From Asanoa siamensis (GTDB lineage: Bacteria > Actinomycetota > Actinomycetes > Mycobacteriales > Micromonosporaceae): DNA of 64,000 bases. The stretch lies in the NCBI RefSeq assembly GCF_016862555.1, contig NZ_BONE01000028.1:1-64000 (forward strand), read 5' to 3'. Position 1 is the first letter of the stretch, and the number at the start of each line of letters is the position of its first letter. The notes below the pieces were generated by a model, which did no database searches, was not told the origin of the DNA, and saw only the letters and a list, made by a program, of their open reading frames with translations. The position numbers were made by a program, and so were the translations under genes. Positions 14,581 to 21,799 of the stretch are shown piece after piece.

Positions 14581-14832
14581 TTACTCCCGCCAGGGCTCCT
14601 CGTCCTCGCCTTCCTCGCGTGGCTTCGGGAGCCGCACGCCTGCCGTAGCGAACGCGGCGAGAATTTCCTCCCAGCCTCGCGCGGCGGCGTGGCCGGGGTT
14701 CGGGTCGTCGTCGTCGAGGGCCTGCTCGACAATGTCGAGGATCCGCTCGGTCAGGTGGGTGCGGGCATCGACCCTCAGCGCGCGCAGCGAGCGCTGGGCG
14801 TCGGTTCGGGCGGGCTTGGGCTGGTAGGGCAC
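14581..14832 (-). CDS. Small acidic helical protein
   Basis: 83 residues from GTG at 14832, with GGAGG inside the end of the upstream gene. Helical throughout (AQRSLRALRVDARTHLTERI, then LDIVEQALDDDDPNPGHAAA) and ending in an acidic tail (EEGEDEEPWRE). It follows the 14838 gene by 5 bases. No family recognised. Confidence 0.55.
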   Translation of the reverse strand: MPYQPKPARTDAQRSLRALRVDARTHLTERILDIVEQALDDDDPNPGHAAARGWEEILAAFATAGVRLPKPREEGEDEEPWRE

Positions 14833-14837
14833 GGTGA

Positions 14838-15521
14838 TCAGTCCTCCTTGTTGTTGGTCGAGGTGAAGGTCACGCCGGCGCCGGCGAAGACCCTGTCGAG
14901 GTCCTGCCAGCGGTCCGGGTTCCACTCGGTGCCAGGCTCGCCTTCGCCGTCGATGTCGCCGAACTCCATCGCCATGTAGACCCGGTCCAGCATGCGCAGC
15001 CGCACGGCGAACGGCAGGCGGGCCAACGCGCGTTGTCCATCGGTGCGGCCCGGGGGCGGCTCGTAGCCGTTCGCGTCGACGGCGGCCGGCCAGGTGGTCG
15101 CGGGCAGGTAGACGTGGGCGCGGCCGTCGACCACGGCGATCCGGTAGACGAACGGGTCGCCGTTGCCGGTGTACTCGCCGTGCAGATACCCGTCGAAGGT
15201 CCGCCGCTGCCCATCGGGAGTGGTCCCAAACGCGTCGACAATTTCCTGCACTGCCGCCGCGAGGTCGGCCGAACCGCCCTCGGTCCACCCGTCGGTGCCG
15301 ACTGCGATCGCGATGCCGTGCCCGGCCGGACCGTCGCTGACGCCTAGGTTGTTCGCCGTGCCGGATGCGACCGCCAGGTAGACACCGCTGCGCATCGCGT
15401 CGCTACGGGGTCGCACCTCGGCGCACATGTCGATGTCACGCTCGGGCAAGGCAGTGATCTCGGCGGGTGTGATCGGCGGCGCGATCGTCAACTCGCCGAT
15501 GATCGCGTGCGGGTCGTTCAT
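14838..15521 (-). CDS. Uncharacterised 227-residue protein
   Basis: ATG at 15521 is preceded by GAGGAGGA eight bases upstream. The protein has an alpha/beta look with glycine-containing strands (GVYLAVASGTANNLGVSDG; AGHGIAIAVGTDGW), DPFVYRIAVVDGRAHVYLP, and a helical C-terminus (LRMLDRVYMAMEFGDIDGEG). It does not have the conserved element in front; a small inverted repeat (GCCCGG/CCGGGC at 15,550-15,566) lies in the 157-nt gap to the next gene. Function unknown. Confidence 0.6.
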   Translation of the reverse strand: MNDPHAIIGELTIAPPITPAEITALPERDIDMCAEVRPRSDAMRSGVYLAVASGTANNLGVSDGPAGHGIAIAVGTDGWTEGGSADLAAAVQEIVDAFGTTPDGQRRTFDGYLHGEYTGNGDPFVYRIAVVDGRAHVYLPATTWPAAVDANGYEPPPGRTDGQRALARLPFAVRLRMLDRVYMAMEFGDIDGEGEPGTEWNPDRWQDLDRVFAGAGVTFTSTNNKED

Positions 15522-15678
15522 GAAGAGGGTCCTCCTCGTCATCGATGGAGCCCGGGCTGTCCGGGCATCCTGCGGGGCGCTGCGGGTCTTTGCCGTCGTC
15601 GTCAGGTCAGGCGGCGGCGTGCCGCGTCGGCTTCCGTGTCGTCTTGTTGTCGGTCGTCGTCGGCTGGTGCTTGTTCCT

Positions 15679-16284
15679 TCAGAACAGGCAGCCCTGCGGG
15701 TCAGCCTGTTCGGCGACGGTGCCGCCGAAGCTTCGGTTGCAGTCCGGGCAGGCGTCGCTGCGCTTGACACGGCCCTTGCTGTCGAGCCGGACCGCGCCGG
15801 CTGCGTCGCCCAGCAGCCCGTCCGCGGTCGGTCGGTACAGGTCCCAGGCGCGATCCCACGCGGCGCACACCTTGAAGACGGCGCCGCACCTGCACGCCCA
15901 CACGGGCAGCGCCCGTTCGTATTCACACTGCCACCAGCCCATGAAGTGATGGGCCAGCTCCTTCCAGTTCCAGACCGGGCAGTCTTCGCACGGTCCCGCC
16001 CGCCACAGCACGATGAGCTCGGCGAGAACCCAGTCCGGCCACTCGTCCGCCTCCGGGTCGAGGTAGCTGTGCCGAACAGCCAGGTGCTCGGCGGCAGCGT
16101 CCACAACCTCCCCGAGCGGGGTAAGCGCGTCGCTGACGGTGAGCAGTCCTGCCGGCGACGCGGTCACCGGGTTGAGGCACACGCCGGCATGAAAACGCCC
16201 GCACAGCTCGCATCCAGCCGGGCTCACCCACTCGTGAGGCACCGACAGCGGTGCGCCACTGCGAACGCGTTCGGTCCGGGACAT
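15679..16284 (-). CDS. Cys-rich protein, probable zinc binder
   Basis: 201 residues, ATG at 16284 with CGGAGGAG upstream. Three Cys clusters: CELCGRFHAGVCLN (about 25-38), CEDCPVW, and CRCGAVFKVC followed later by CPDCNRSFGG. The pairs look like zinc ribbons, and the aromatic linker (HHFMGWWQCEYERALPVWAC) is unusual. It may bind nucleic acid, but no known family is recognised. Confidence 0.6.
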   Translation of the reverse strand: MSRTERVRSGAPLSVPHEWVSPAGCELCGRFHAGVCLNPVTASPAGLLTVSDALTPLGEVVDAAAEHLAVRHSYLDPEADEWPDWVLAELIVLWRAGPCEDCPVWNWKELAHHFMGWWQCEYERALPVWACRCGAVFKVCAAWDRAWDLYRPTADGLLGDAAGAVRLDSKGRVKRSDACPDCNRSFGGTVAEQADPQGCLF

Positions 16285-16336
16285 GGTTCTCCTCCGTGCC
16301 GGTGGGCTTCCTGGATGCCGTGCCTGGGGTGGACGG

Positions 16337-16561
16337 CTAGATCGGTGAGTAGTCCCGGAACGCGCTCCCGATCGGCGCCTCCAGCACGATGATGTCCTCG
16401 TCAGGGTCGAGGAAGTCGCGTTCGGCGCGGGTGTGGTCGCAGTGGCGCTGCCAGGCGGCCATCATGGCGTCGCGCGCCTCTTTCTCGGTGGCTCCGGTCG
16501 TCACGAAGCGGTAGTGGCTCGTGAAGACGAGGGCCACGGCTACGGTCGGCTGGTCGGTCAT
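16337..16561 (-). CDS. Small uncharacterised protein
   Basis: 74 residues from ATG at 16561 (AAGGGGATCTGAGGC before it). Pattern: a strand VAVALVFTSHYRFVTTGAT, a helix EKEARDAMMAAWQRHC, and an acidic end DFLDPDEDIIVLEAPIGS. This beta-alpha-beta layout is frequent in small phage-like proteins. Function unknown. Confidence 0.5.
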   Translation of the reverse strand: MTDQPTVAVALVFTSHYRFVTTGATEKEARDAMMAAWQRHCDHTRAERDFLDPDEDIIVLEAPIGSAFRDYSPI

Positions 16562-16662
16562 GCCTCAGATCCCCTTCGCGGGCGATGTCGGCTGGTCGGG
16601 CGTGCACCGCACGGTCCGGGCCCTGGCTGATCCAAGGTCCGGGCCGCACGGATGGCGCCCGG

Positions 16663-16890
16663 TCAGCGCGCTGTAGGCCGGCGCCGTGGCTGGTTGCGCA
16701 GGGTTGAGTCAAAGCCGAGCGCGTCCAACTCGTCGCCGGATAGCGGCTGCGAGGGGTCGGCGCGTTGTGCCTGGGCGTCGACCAGGTCGTCGATGTCAGC
16801 AGGGGTGAGCGGCTGAAGGCCGGTGAAGGTGCCCGCGTTGGTGAGGACCGCCCGGGCCGCCTCTCGCTGAGCGGTGGTGGGCCGGCTCAT
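16663..16890 (-). CDS. Small uncharacterised protein
   Basis: 75 residues; ATG shares ATGA with the stop of the upstream gene. Helical (TAQREAARAVLTNAG; TPADIDDLVDAQAQR) with a basic C-terminus. No family recognised. Confidence 0.5.
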   Translation of the reverse strand: MSRPTTAQREAARAVLTNAGTFTGLQPLTPADIDDLVDAQAQRADPSQPLSGDELDALGFDSTLRNQPRRRPTAR

Positions 16891-17291
16891 CGCAGGTACG
16901 CCGTGGCGACGGTGATGGCCGCGTCGAAGACCGGGGTACCTCGGTCCTCGTTCTCGTAGATGCCGTCCAGGAGGTTCGCCAGCCGGATCAGGTTGTGGGA
17001 GACGGCGTCGGCTGCGGTCGCCTCTTGCATCGCGGCCCAGAGCGCGTTCGCCTCTTCGGCCACGTCCTCGCAGACCCGGTCGTCACCCTTGACCGCCTCG
17101 ACCAACTTCTGGACCGCTGTGGCGACCTCGGCGCCGATGGGGGGTGGGGTGCCGAGGCAGCTCTCGCGGATCTCTTCCGCTGCTTGGGCGATTCCCGGCT
17201 CGGCGGTGTCGAGCTTCGGGGCCACTGCGCTGTGTTCGTCGGCCCCGAGGCCTGCTTGAGGTAGGTCCTGGGCCAAGTTCGGGTTCGCCAC
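16887..17291 (-). CDS. Uncharacterised helical protein
   Basis: 134 residues from GTG at 17291 with AAGGAGA six bases before it. Rich in acidic helices (GIAQAAEEIRESCLG; VATAVQKLVEAVKGDDRVCE; NLIRLANLLDGIYENED). It starts the leftward group ending at about 16,337. The GGTATCATTATA core at 17,330 lies just upstream but in the opposite orientation to all other copies relative to this gene. Confidence 0.5.
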   Translation of the reverse strand: MANPNLAQDLPQAGLGADEHSAVAPKLDTAEPGIAQAAEEIRESCLGTPPPIGAEVATAVQKLVEAVKGDDRVCEDVAEEANALWAAMQEATAADAVSHNLIRLANLLDGIYENEDRGTPVFDAAITVATAYLR

Positions 17292-17313
17292 CTGTCGTCT
17301 CCTTCGCTCGTCC

Positions 17314-17360
17314 GACCGTTCACATAAAGGGTATCATTATAGGCCGCCTGCGTCGACCCC
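17314..17360 (+). promoter_or_regulatory. Conserved upstream element, copy 7 (rightward)
   Basis: Plus strand: GACCGTTCACA, 5 nt, GGTATCATTATAGGC (core 17330-17341), then GTCGACCCC. It is the same module as copies 1-6 but points right, toward the oriT region and relaxase genes; the next large rightward gene starts 600 nt on. A 22-codon GTG frame at 17,404-17,472 sits at the typical distance of 63 nt and could be a leader or a remnant. Confidence 0.55.
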
Positions 17361-17942
17361 CTCCAAGAGCCGCAAAATGCCGGCTCGCTTCCCAGATGCC
17401 GGTGTGCCGGTGACTCTCAGACCCCGGGTCCGCGGCGACGATCGCGAGCACGTCTTGGATCGGGCGCGCTGAGGCCCGCTCGCGTTGGTGGCCCCCCCCG
17501 CTCGCGGCCGCGCGAGGCCAGGCGCCTCCCGCGTCGTCAATCCCGGCGGACACAGCGCTCCGCAGTGGCATGCCTCCCCAGGACCACGTGCTGCGTCACC
17601 GCTTCGAGCAACCCGCCCACGCGGTCCAGGGCCGACTCCCTGATCCGGAAGCTGCGTGAGTCCCCTGTGGTCCGTGCACCAGCGGCCTGGAGCGTCTCCC
17701 GGCTCGACCGGCTGGGGCCGGTCGCGGCGCGTCAAGATCAACCAGGCGACCGGCCCGGCTCCGCCGGCGAGCTCTCAGACTGGCCACTACTGCGGTGGCC
17801 GCCCCCATCCATCGACCCGGCTGGGCCGGGGAGCAAGTTATAGCTCCTGTAACAGGAGCTGGTCCGACCGGGCGCGGTCGGAGCCTGGAAGAGCGTGGCG
17901 CTCGTGGACCGTCAGCGAGTCCGCTAACGGTGGCAGCAACCG
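17361..17942. other. Long intergenic region, probable origin of transfer
   Basis: About 580 bases with no convincing gene on either strand, between a leftward gene group and the rightward mobilisation genes. It contains an eight-C run at about 17,493, a short palindrome CTCGCG/CGCGAG near 17,504-17,520, and two adjacent inverted repeats at 17,842-17,882. Location directly before MobC and relaxase genes is the usual place for oriT. The 22-codon frame at 17,404 is too short to call. Confidence 0.5.
17842..17882. other. oriT: Candidate oriT inverted repeats
   Basis: Two perfect inverted repeats side by side: AGCTCCTGT-A-ACAGGAGCT (17842-17860) and TCCGACC-GGGCGC-GGTCGGA (17863-17882). They lie 60-100 nt before the MobC-like start. 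Relaxase sites usually have one inverted repeat with the nick just beside it; which repeat, and where the nick lies, cannot be told from sequence. A terminator or repressor site for the mobilisation operon is the alternative. Confidence 0.5.
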
Positions 17943-18389
17943 GTGACGACAACGCTCGGCGACATGGCGCATGGCGACACTCGAGTGCGGGAGGGTCGTG
18001 GCCGTGACCGGACCCACCTGTATCCGGGCCGGCCGCGGCGGATCGCTCCGAGCTTCACCGAACAGGAGATGGCCGACGTCCAGAAGGCGGCGGAAGACGC
18101 CGGTCTGACGCCGACCGGGTTTTTGGCCGAGGCGGGCTTGGCCGCCGCCCGGGGAACCCCGCCCGCGTCGCTCGACCGCGGCCGCGAGGGCCTGGCGCAG
18201 CTGCAGGCCGAGTTGTTCGACGCGCGTGTCGCCGTCGGTCGGATTGGCACCAACCTCAACCAGGCCGTGGCCGCCCTGAACGCCACCGGGGCGGCCCCGG
18301 ACTGGTTGATACAAGCCGTCGCGATGTGCGAGCGCAGGATGCAGGCCCTCGATGAGGTGATCTCGATGGTCGACCGGCGGCTCCAGTGA
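17943..18389 (+). CDS. MobC-like relaxosome accessory protein
   Basis: 148 residues. The pattern SFTEQEMADVQKAAEDAGLT, then PTGFLAEAGLAAARG and VGRIGTNLNQAVAALNATG, is typical of MobC/plasmid mobilisation accessory proteins with an N-terminal ribbon-helix-helix DNA-binding fold; IGTNLNQ is the family signature. It should bind oriT and help the relaxase open the DNA. GTG at 17943 lacks a clear ribosome-binding site and an ATG nine codons... further on is also possible. Its stop overlaps the relaxase start (GTGA), so the two are coupled. Confidence 0.8.
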   Translation: MTTTLGDMAHGDTRVREGRGRDRTHLYPGRPRRIAPSFTEQEMADVQKAAEDAGLTPTGFLAEAGLAAARGTPPASLDRGREGLAQLQAELFDARVAVGRIGTNLNQAVAALNATGAAPDWLIQAVAMCERRMQALDEVISMVDRRLQ

Positions 18390-19858
18390 TCCCATCGATC
18401 CACAAGCGCGGTACCCGGGTCGGCGGGCTCATCCGCTACCTGTACGGGCCCGGTCGTCGAGAAGAACACCGCGACCCCCGGTTGGTGGCCGCGTGGGACG
18501 GCGCCGGACCGCTGTCCCGCCTCGAGCCGGTGGCGGGCCCGGGCGGCAAGCTCGATTTCACCCAACTGGTCGATCTGCTCGAGCAGCCTGTCCGGGCGGG
18601 CCGCAACCCACCGCAGCGCACGGTGTGGCACACCTCCGTGCGCAATCACGCCTCCGACCGGACGCTGAGCGACCAGCAGTGGGCGCACATCGCCAGGGAG
18701 ATGGTCGCCGGCTCCGGTCTGGCGCCCCACGGCGACACCCGGGCAGTGCGGTGGATCGCGGTCCGCCACGCCGACGACCACATCCACATCGTCGCCACCC
18801 TGGTCCGTCAGGACCGTCGCACCGAGTGGGGACGCAACGACCGCTGGCGATGCCAGCGGACCGCCCGGGACCTTGAGGAGCGCTACGGTCTGCACCGGGT
18901 CGGGCCCGCCGACCGCACCGCCGACACCCGCGCCCACCGGGCCGAGGTCAACAAGGCCCGGCGCACCGGTCGCCGCGAACCCGCCCGTAACCGGCTGCGC
19001 CGGGAGGTGCGCTTCGCCGCGGCGGCCGCCGGATCCAGCGCCGAGTTCTTCGACCTGCTTCGGGCGGCGGGCCTGCAGGTCCGCCTGCGGCACAGCAGCA
19101 CCGATCCCGGACAGGTCACCGGCTACGCGGTCGCCCTCGATGGGCACACCATCGCCGATGGCACGCCGGTCTGGTACGGCGGCGGCCGGCTGGCGCCCGA
19201 CCTGACCCTGCCCCAGCTGCGGACCCGCTGGGACGAGACCTCGACCGGCGAGGCGGCCCCGCCACTGATCGAGCAGGCCGAGGTCTACCGGCAGGCCGCC
19301 GAGCAGGTGCGCGCCGCCGCCGAGGCCATCCGCCAGCGTGCCGCGGGTGGCCAGGGTGCCGCCGGCGCGGACGCGTACGCGGCCGCTGACGCCCTCACCG
19401 TCACCGCTCGAATGATGGAAGGCGACGACCCGCGAGGGCCGCTGCATCGCGCGGCCCGCGTGCTCGACCGAGCCACCCGCGAACCGTACCGGCGTCCGCT
19501 GCCGCGGACCCGCCGCGCCGAGGGCCTGCGGTCCATGTCGCGGCTGATGAAACTGGCCGGACAACTCAGCGACAACGCGGCCGTGTTCGAAGCACTCCGC
19601 ATGGTCATGCAGATGTCGCTGCTGGCCGACGCCCTCGCCGACATGCGCGAAAGCCAACAACGCCTGCACCAGGCCCGCGCCGCCCGCGCCGCCGCCGGGC
19701 TGCTGCGCACCGCTGGCACCAGGCAGGGCACGACGTCGCCGGCCGTGGCGGACACGGGGGTAACGCCGCAGCCAACGCCACCGTCAACCCCTCCACCAAC
19801 CGGCGCCCACGATCGTCGACGTCAGGCCCGGTCCACCAACACGGGCCGCGGCAGGTGA
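18386..19858 (+). CDS. Relaxase (MobA/VirD2-like)
   Basis: 490 residues. The actinobacterial relaxase start is clear: GGLIRYLYGPGRREEH. The metal-binding motif is HADDHIHIV with His132 and His134, preceded by AVRWIAVR. After about residue 160 the protein becomes helical and arginine/alanine-rich (a long segment with QAAEQVRAAAEAIRQRA), and the C-terminus is proline-rich. It should nick oriT, stay bound to the 5' end, and be taken to the VirD4-like coupling protein. A catalytic tyrosine is presumably Tyr18 or Tyr20 in RYLY, but this is not proven. GTG start within GTGA. Confidence 0.85.
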   Translation: MIPSIHKRGTRVGGLIRYLYGPGRREEHRDPRLVAAWDGAGPLSRLEPVAGPGGKLDFTQLVDLLEQPVRAGRNPPQRTVWHTSVRNHASDRTLSDQQWAHIAREMVAGSGLAPHGDTRAVRWIAVRHADDHIHIVATLVRQDRRTEWGRNDRWRCQRTARDLEERYGLHRVGPADRTADTRAHRAEVNKARRTGRREPARNRLRREVRFAAAAAGSSAEFFDLLRAAGLQVRLRHSSTDPGQVTGYAVALDGHTIADGTPVWYGGGRLAPDLTLPQLRTRWDETSTGEAAPPLIEQAEVYRQAAEQVRAAAEAIRQRAAGGQGAAGADAYAAADALTVTARMMEGDDPRGPLHRAARVLDRATREPYRRPLPRTRRAEGLRSMSRLMKLAGQLSDNAAVFEALRMVMQMSLLADALADMRESQQRLHQARAARAAAGLLRTAGTRQGTTSPAVADTGVTPQPTPPSTPPPTGAHDRRRQARSTNTGRGR

Positions 19859-19879
19859 CGCGACCCCGGGGAGAGGTAG

Positions 19880-20875
19880 ATGGATCGGATCGGGCAAGAC
19901 CAACACGCCGACCTGGCCGCTGAGCTCGGCCAGCGAGTCGGCCAAGGCATCGCCGTGCTCTCGACGCTCACGGAGGCCAGCGCTCGGCTGGCCGCCGAGG
20001 AGATGCGCCGGCGGGCACGACGGGAGGAGCAACAGCACACCGACGAGGACAGACGAGACCGGGATGCGCAGAGGCTGGCGGGCGAGAGCGACAAGCTGGC
20101 CCAGTACGCGGCCCGGCAGCGCGTGGAGCACGACCAACGGGTGGTCGGGCAGGCAGCCGATCCGGATTGGCTGGCTCGAGCGGACCTGTTGGACCTCGCC
20201 ACGGTCTGGCGCACGGCGCGGGCACGCGAGCATGAAGGGCCCGAGTACGCCGAGGCCGCCGAGCGCGTCGAGGAGCGGTTGCGGCAGATGTATCCGCGGC
20301 CGATGGACCTCTACGACCAGAGAGTGAGCGCGGGTGTGCCACGCGCCGACGCGATGCGCACCGCGGCGCAGGAGATGGCCCGCACTCCGGTGATGCGGGC
20401 CCACGGCGGCGGCCGGGCGGCGGCCTTGCACCCCGGCGACGTAGCGATCGGAGAAGCGGCTTTCGCCGCCGCTGTCACCGACGAGCAGATCCGGTTGTCC
20501 ACCGGCGTCGACCCGCGTGACTACGCCGAACAACTGGACCAGCTCGGCGCCGGCGGTGCCGCTGCCGCGCAGGCGCTGCGTGAAACCCTCGCCGCCCGAG
20601 CCGGGCAGGACCTCGCCGACGGCCGCAGCGACGCGGCCACGCCCGACAACCCGGCGACCGCCGTCAACGAACACACGACCGGCCTGGTCGACCACAAGCG
20701 CGCCACCGCGGACGGCGAGCGTGACAGTGCCGCCGCCGGCACCCGTAACGCCGCGCAGCTCGCCGCGGAGTGGTACCCGGAGGGACTCAACCACCCCGCG
20801 GCCCTGCCCGGACACGTGGCTGGCAAACGCCCGGCCGCCACCAGCCCGACGCGCACGGCAGGGAGGACCCGATGA
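19880..20875 (+). CDS. Relaxase-operon protein with C-terminal LAxxWYP motif
   Basis: 331 residues, highly charged and helical, with a basic coiled-coil-like stretch (MRRRARREEQQHTDEDRR) at about 35-52, DPDWLARADLLDLATVWRTA, and a C-terminal AQLAAEWYPEGLNHP. The last motif recurs as AKLAGQWYP in the protein encoded at 21,800-23,344, suggesting a shared docking or secretion-type signal. It starts 22 bases after the relaxase (GGGGAGAGG upstream) and overlaps the next gene by ATGA. Probably a relaxosome or transfer accessory protein; no named family. Confidence 0.55.
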   Translation: MDRIGQDQHADLAAELGQRVGQGIAVLSTLTEASARLAAEEMRRRARREEQQHTDEDRRDRDAQRLAGESDKLAQYAARQRVEHDQRVVGQAADPDWLARADLLDLATVWRTARAREHEGPEYAEAAERVEERLRQMYPRPMDLYDQRVSAGVPRADAMRTAAQEMARTPVMRAHGGGRAAALHPGDVAIGEAAFAAAVTDEQIRLSTGVDPRDYAEQLDQLGAGGAAAAQALRETLAARAGQDLADGRSDAATPDNPATAVNEHTTGLVDHKRATADGERDSAAAGTRNAAQLAAEWYPEGLNHPAALPGHVAGKRPAATSPTRTAGRTR

Positions 20876-21279
20876 CCCACTCCGTACTCGAGGACCCGCC
20901 CGCCGCCGAACTGGCCGAGGAGCGGCAGGCTCAGCCGCCGCTGTATCCGAGCGTGGAAGCCTGGGTGGGCGGCTACTTCACCCCGATGTTCCTGCACCGA
21001 GTGCCCGGCAACCAACGCATCCGGTGGTGTCCCCAGTGGTGGCAGCACGCGGAAGCGATCGCCCGGCTCACGCTGTTGTGGAACACCTGGGAGGGCGCAC
21101 GGTGGGAACCGGCAGCCAAATCCGGATGGTGGCTCGATCTGGACCACCACCTGCCGATCCTGCTCGGCATCGACGGACCGTTCCGCAACTGCCGCCACCC
21201 GGAGGGCAACCGAGCCGGCAAACACGAATCGCCGGCGGACGCCGCCATCGAACCGGCCCCGGACGGTTGGTGGGACTGA
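20872..21279 (+). CDS. DUF4913-like protein
   Basis: 135 residues. Matches the DUF4913 layout: VEAWVGGYFTPMFLHRV, RWCPQWWQHAEAIARLTLLW, WEGARW, then GWWLDLDHHLPILLGIDGPF and NCRHPEG. Tryptophan- and histidine-rich. ATG shares ATGA with the previous stop. DUF4913 proteins are common beside conjugation genes of actinobacterial plasmids; their role is unknown. Confidence 0.75.
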   Translation: MTHSVLEDPPAAELAEERQAQPPLYPSVEAWVGGYFTPMFLHRVPGNQRIRWCPQWWQHAEAIARLTLLWNTWEGARWEPAAKSGWWLDLDHHLPILLGIDGPFRNCRHPEGNRAGKHESPADAAIEPAPDGWWD

Positions 21280-21301
21280 GCGGCGGGGACCGCGTTCGCG
21301 G

Positions 21302-21337
21302 TTATCCACAGCCTCGACGCGACTTCGTTTATCCACA
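21302..21337 (+). promoter_or_regulatory. Pair of perfect DnaA boxes
   Basis: TTATCCACA occurs at 21302-21310 and 21329-21337, same strand, 27 bp apart, each followed by GC. Both match the strict DnaA box consensus TTATNCACA. They lie in a 100-nt gap between transfer genes. They could be part of a replication origin, bind host DnaA to control the downstream genes, or be chance; two perfect copies in so short a GC-rich gap makes chance unlikely. Confidence 0.55.
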
Positions 21338-21381
21338 GCACGACCACACCTGGCTTGCCCAACCACGGAAGGAGGCGGACA

Positions 21382-21798
21382 GTGCCGCCCATGAACAGTT
21401 ACCGCATCGCATTGATGGACGCGACCGACCGGCTGAACAGCACGAGCAACCTCGACGGGCCTGACGCGCAGCAGGCCCTGCTGCTCGCCGCGTACGCCGG
21501 TGTCGCCCCCGATACGGCCATGCCCGCCGACTGGGACTTCTACACCGTGGCGATGACCGACGCCATCGGCGAGCTCCAGGAGGGTCTCGACCTCTCCGAG
21601 CAGGTCACCCTCACGTCCCGTCCTGTCCTGCCGGCAGCCAGCGACCCTGGCCTGAGGGAGGGGGTCACCACAGCCGTGCGTCGACTGGCCGACCTGTACG
21701 CCACCGCCGCCGGCGGCCAGGCCGGCCCGGGGTGGCGTCGGCTGGTCTGGGCCCAGGTCGCGCACCGACTCGACGACGCCGTCGCGGAGCTGACCTGA
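21382..21798 (+). CDS. Uncharacterised transfer-region protein
   Basis: 138 residues from GTG at 21382, chosen because GGAGG lies six bases upstream. Helical (SYRIALMDATDRLN; DAQQALLLAAYAGVAPD; TTAVRRLADLYATAAGG). It follows the DnaA-box pair and precedes the next gene by one base. No family recognised. Confidence 0.55.
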   Translation: MPPMNSYRIALMDATDRLNSTSNLDGPDAQQALLLAAYAGVAPDTAMPADWDFYTVAMTDAIGELQEGLDLSEQVTLTSRPVLPAASDPGLREGVTTAVRRLADLYATAAGGQAGPGWRRLVWAQVAHRLDDAVAELT

Positions 21799-21799
21799 C

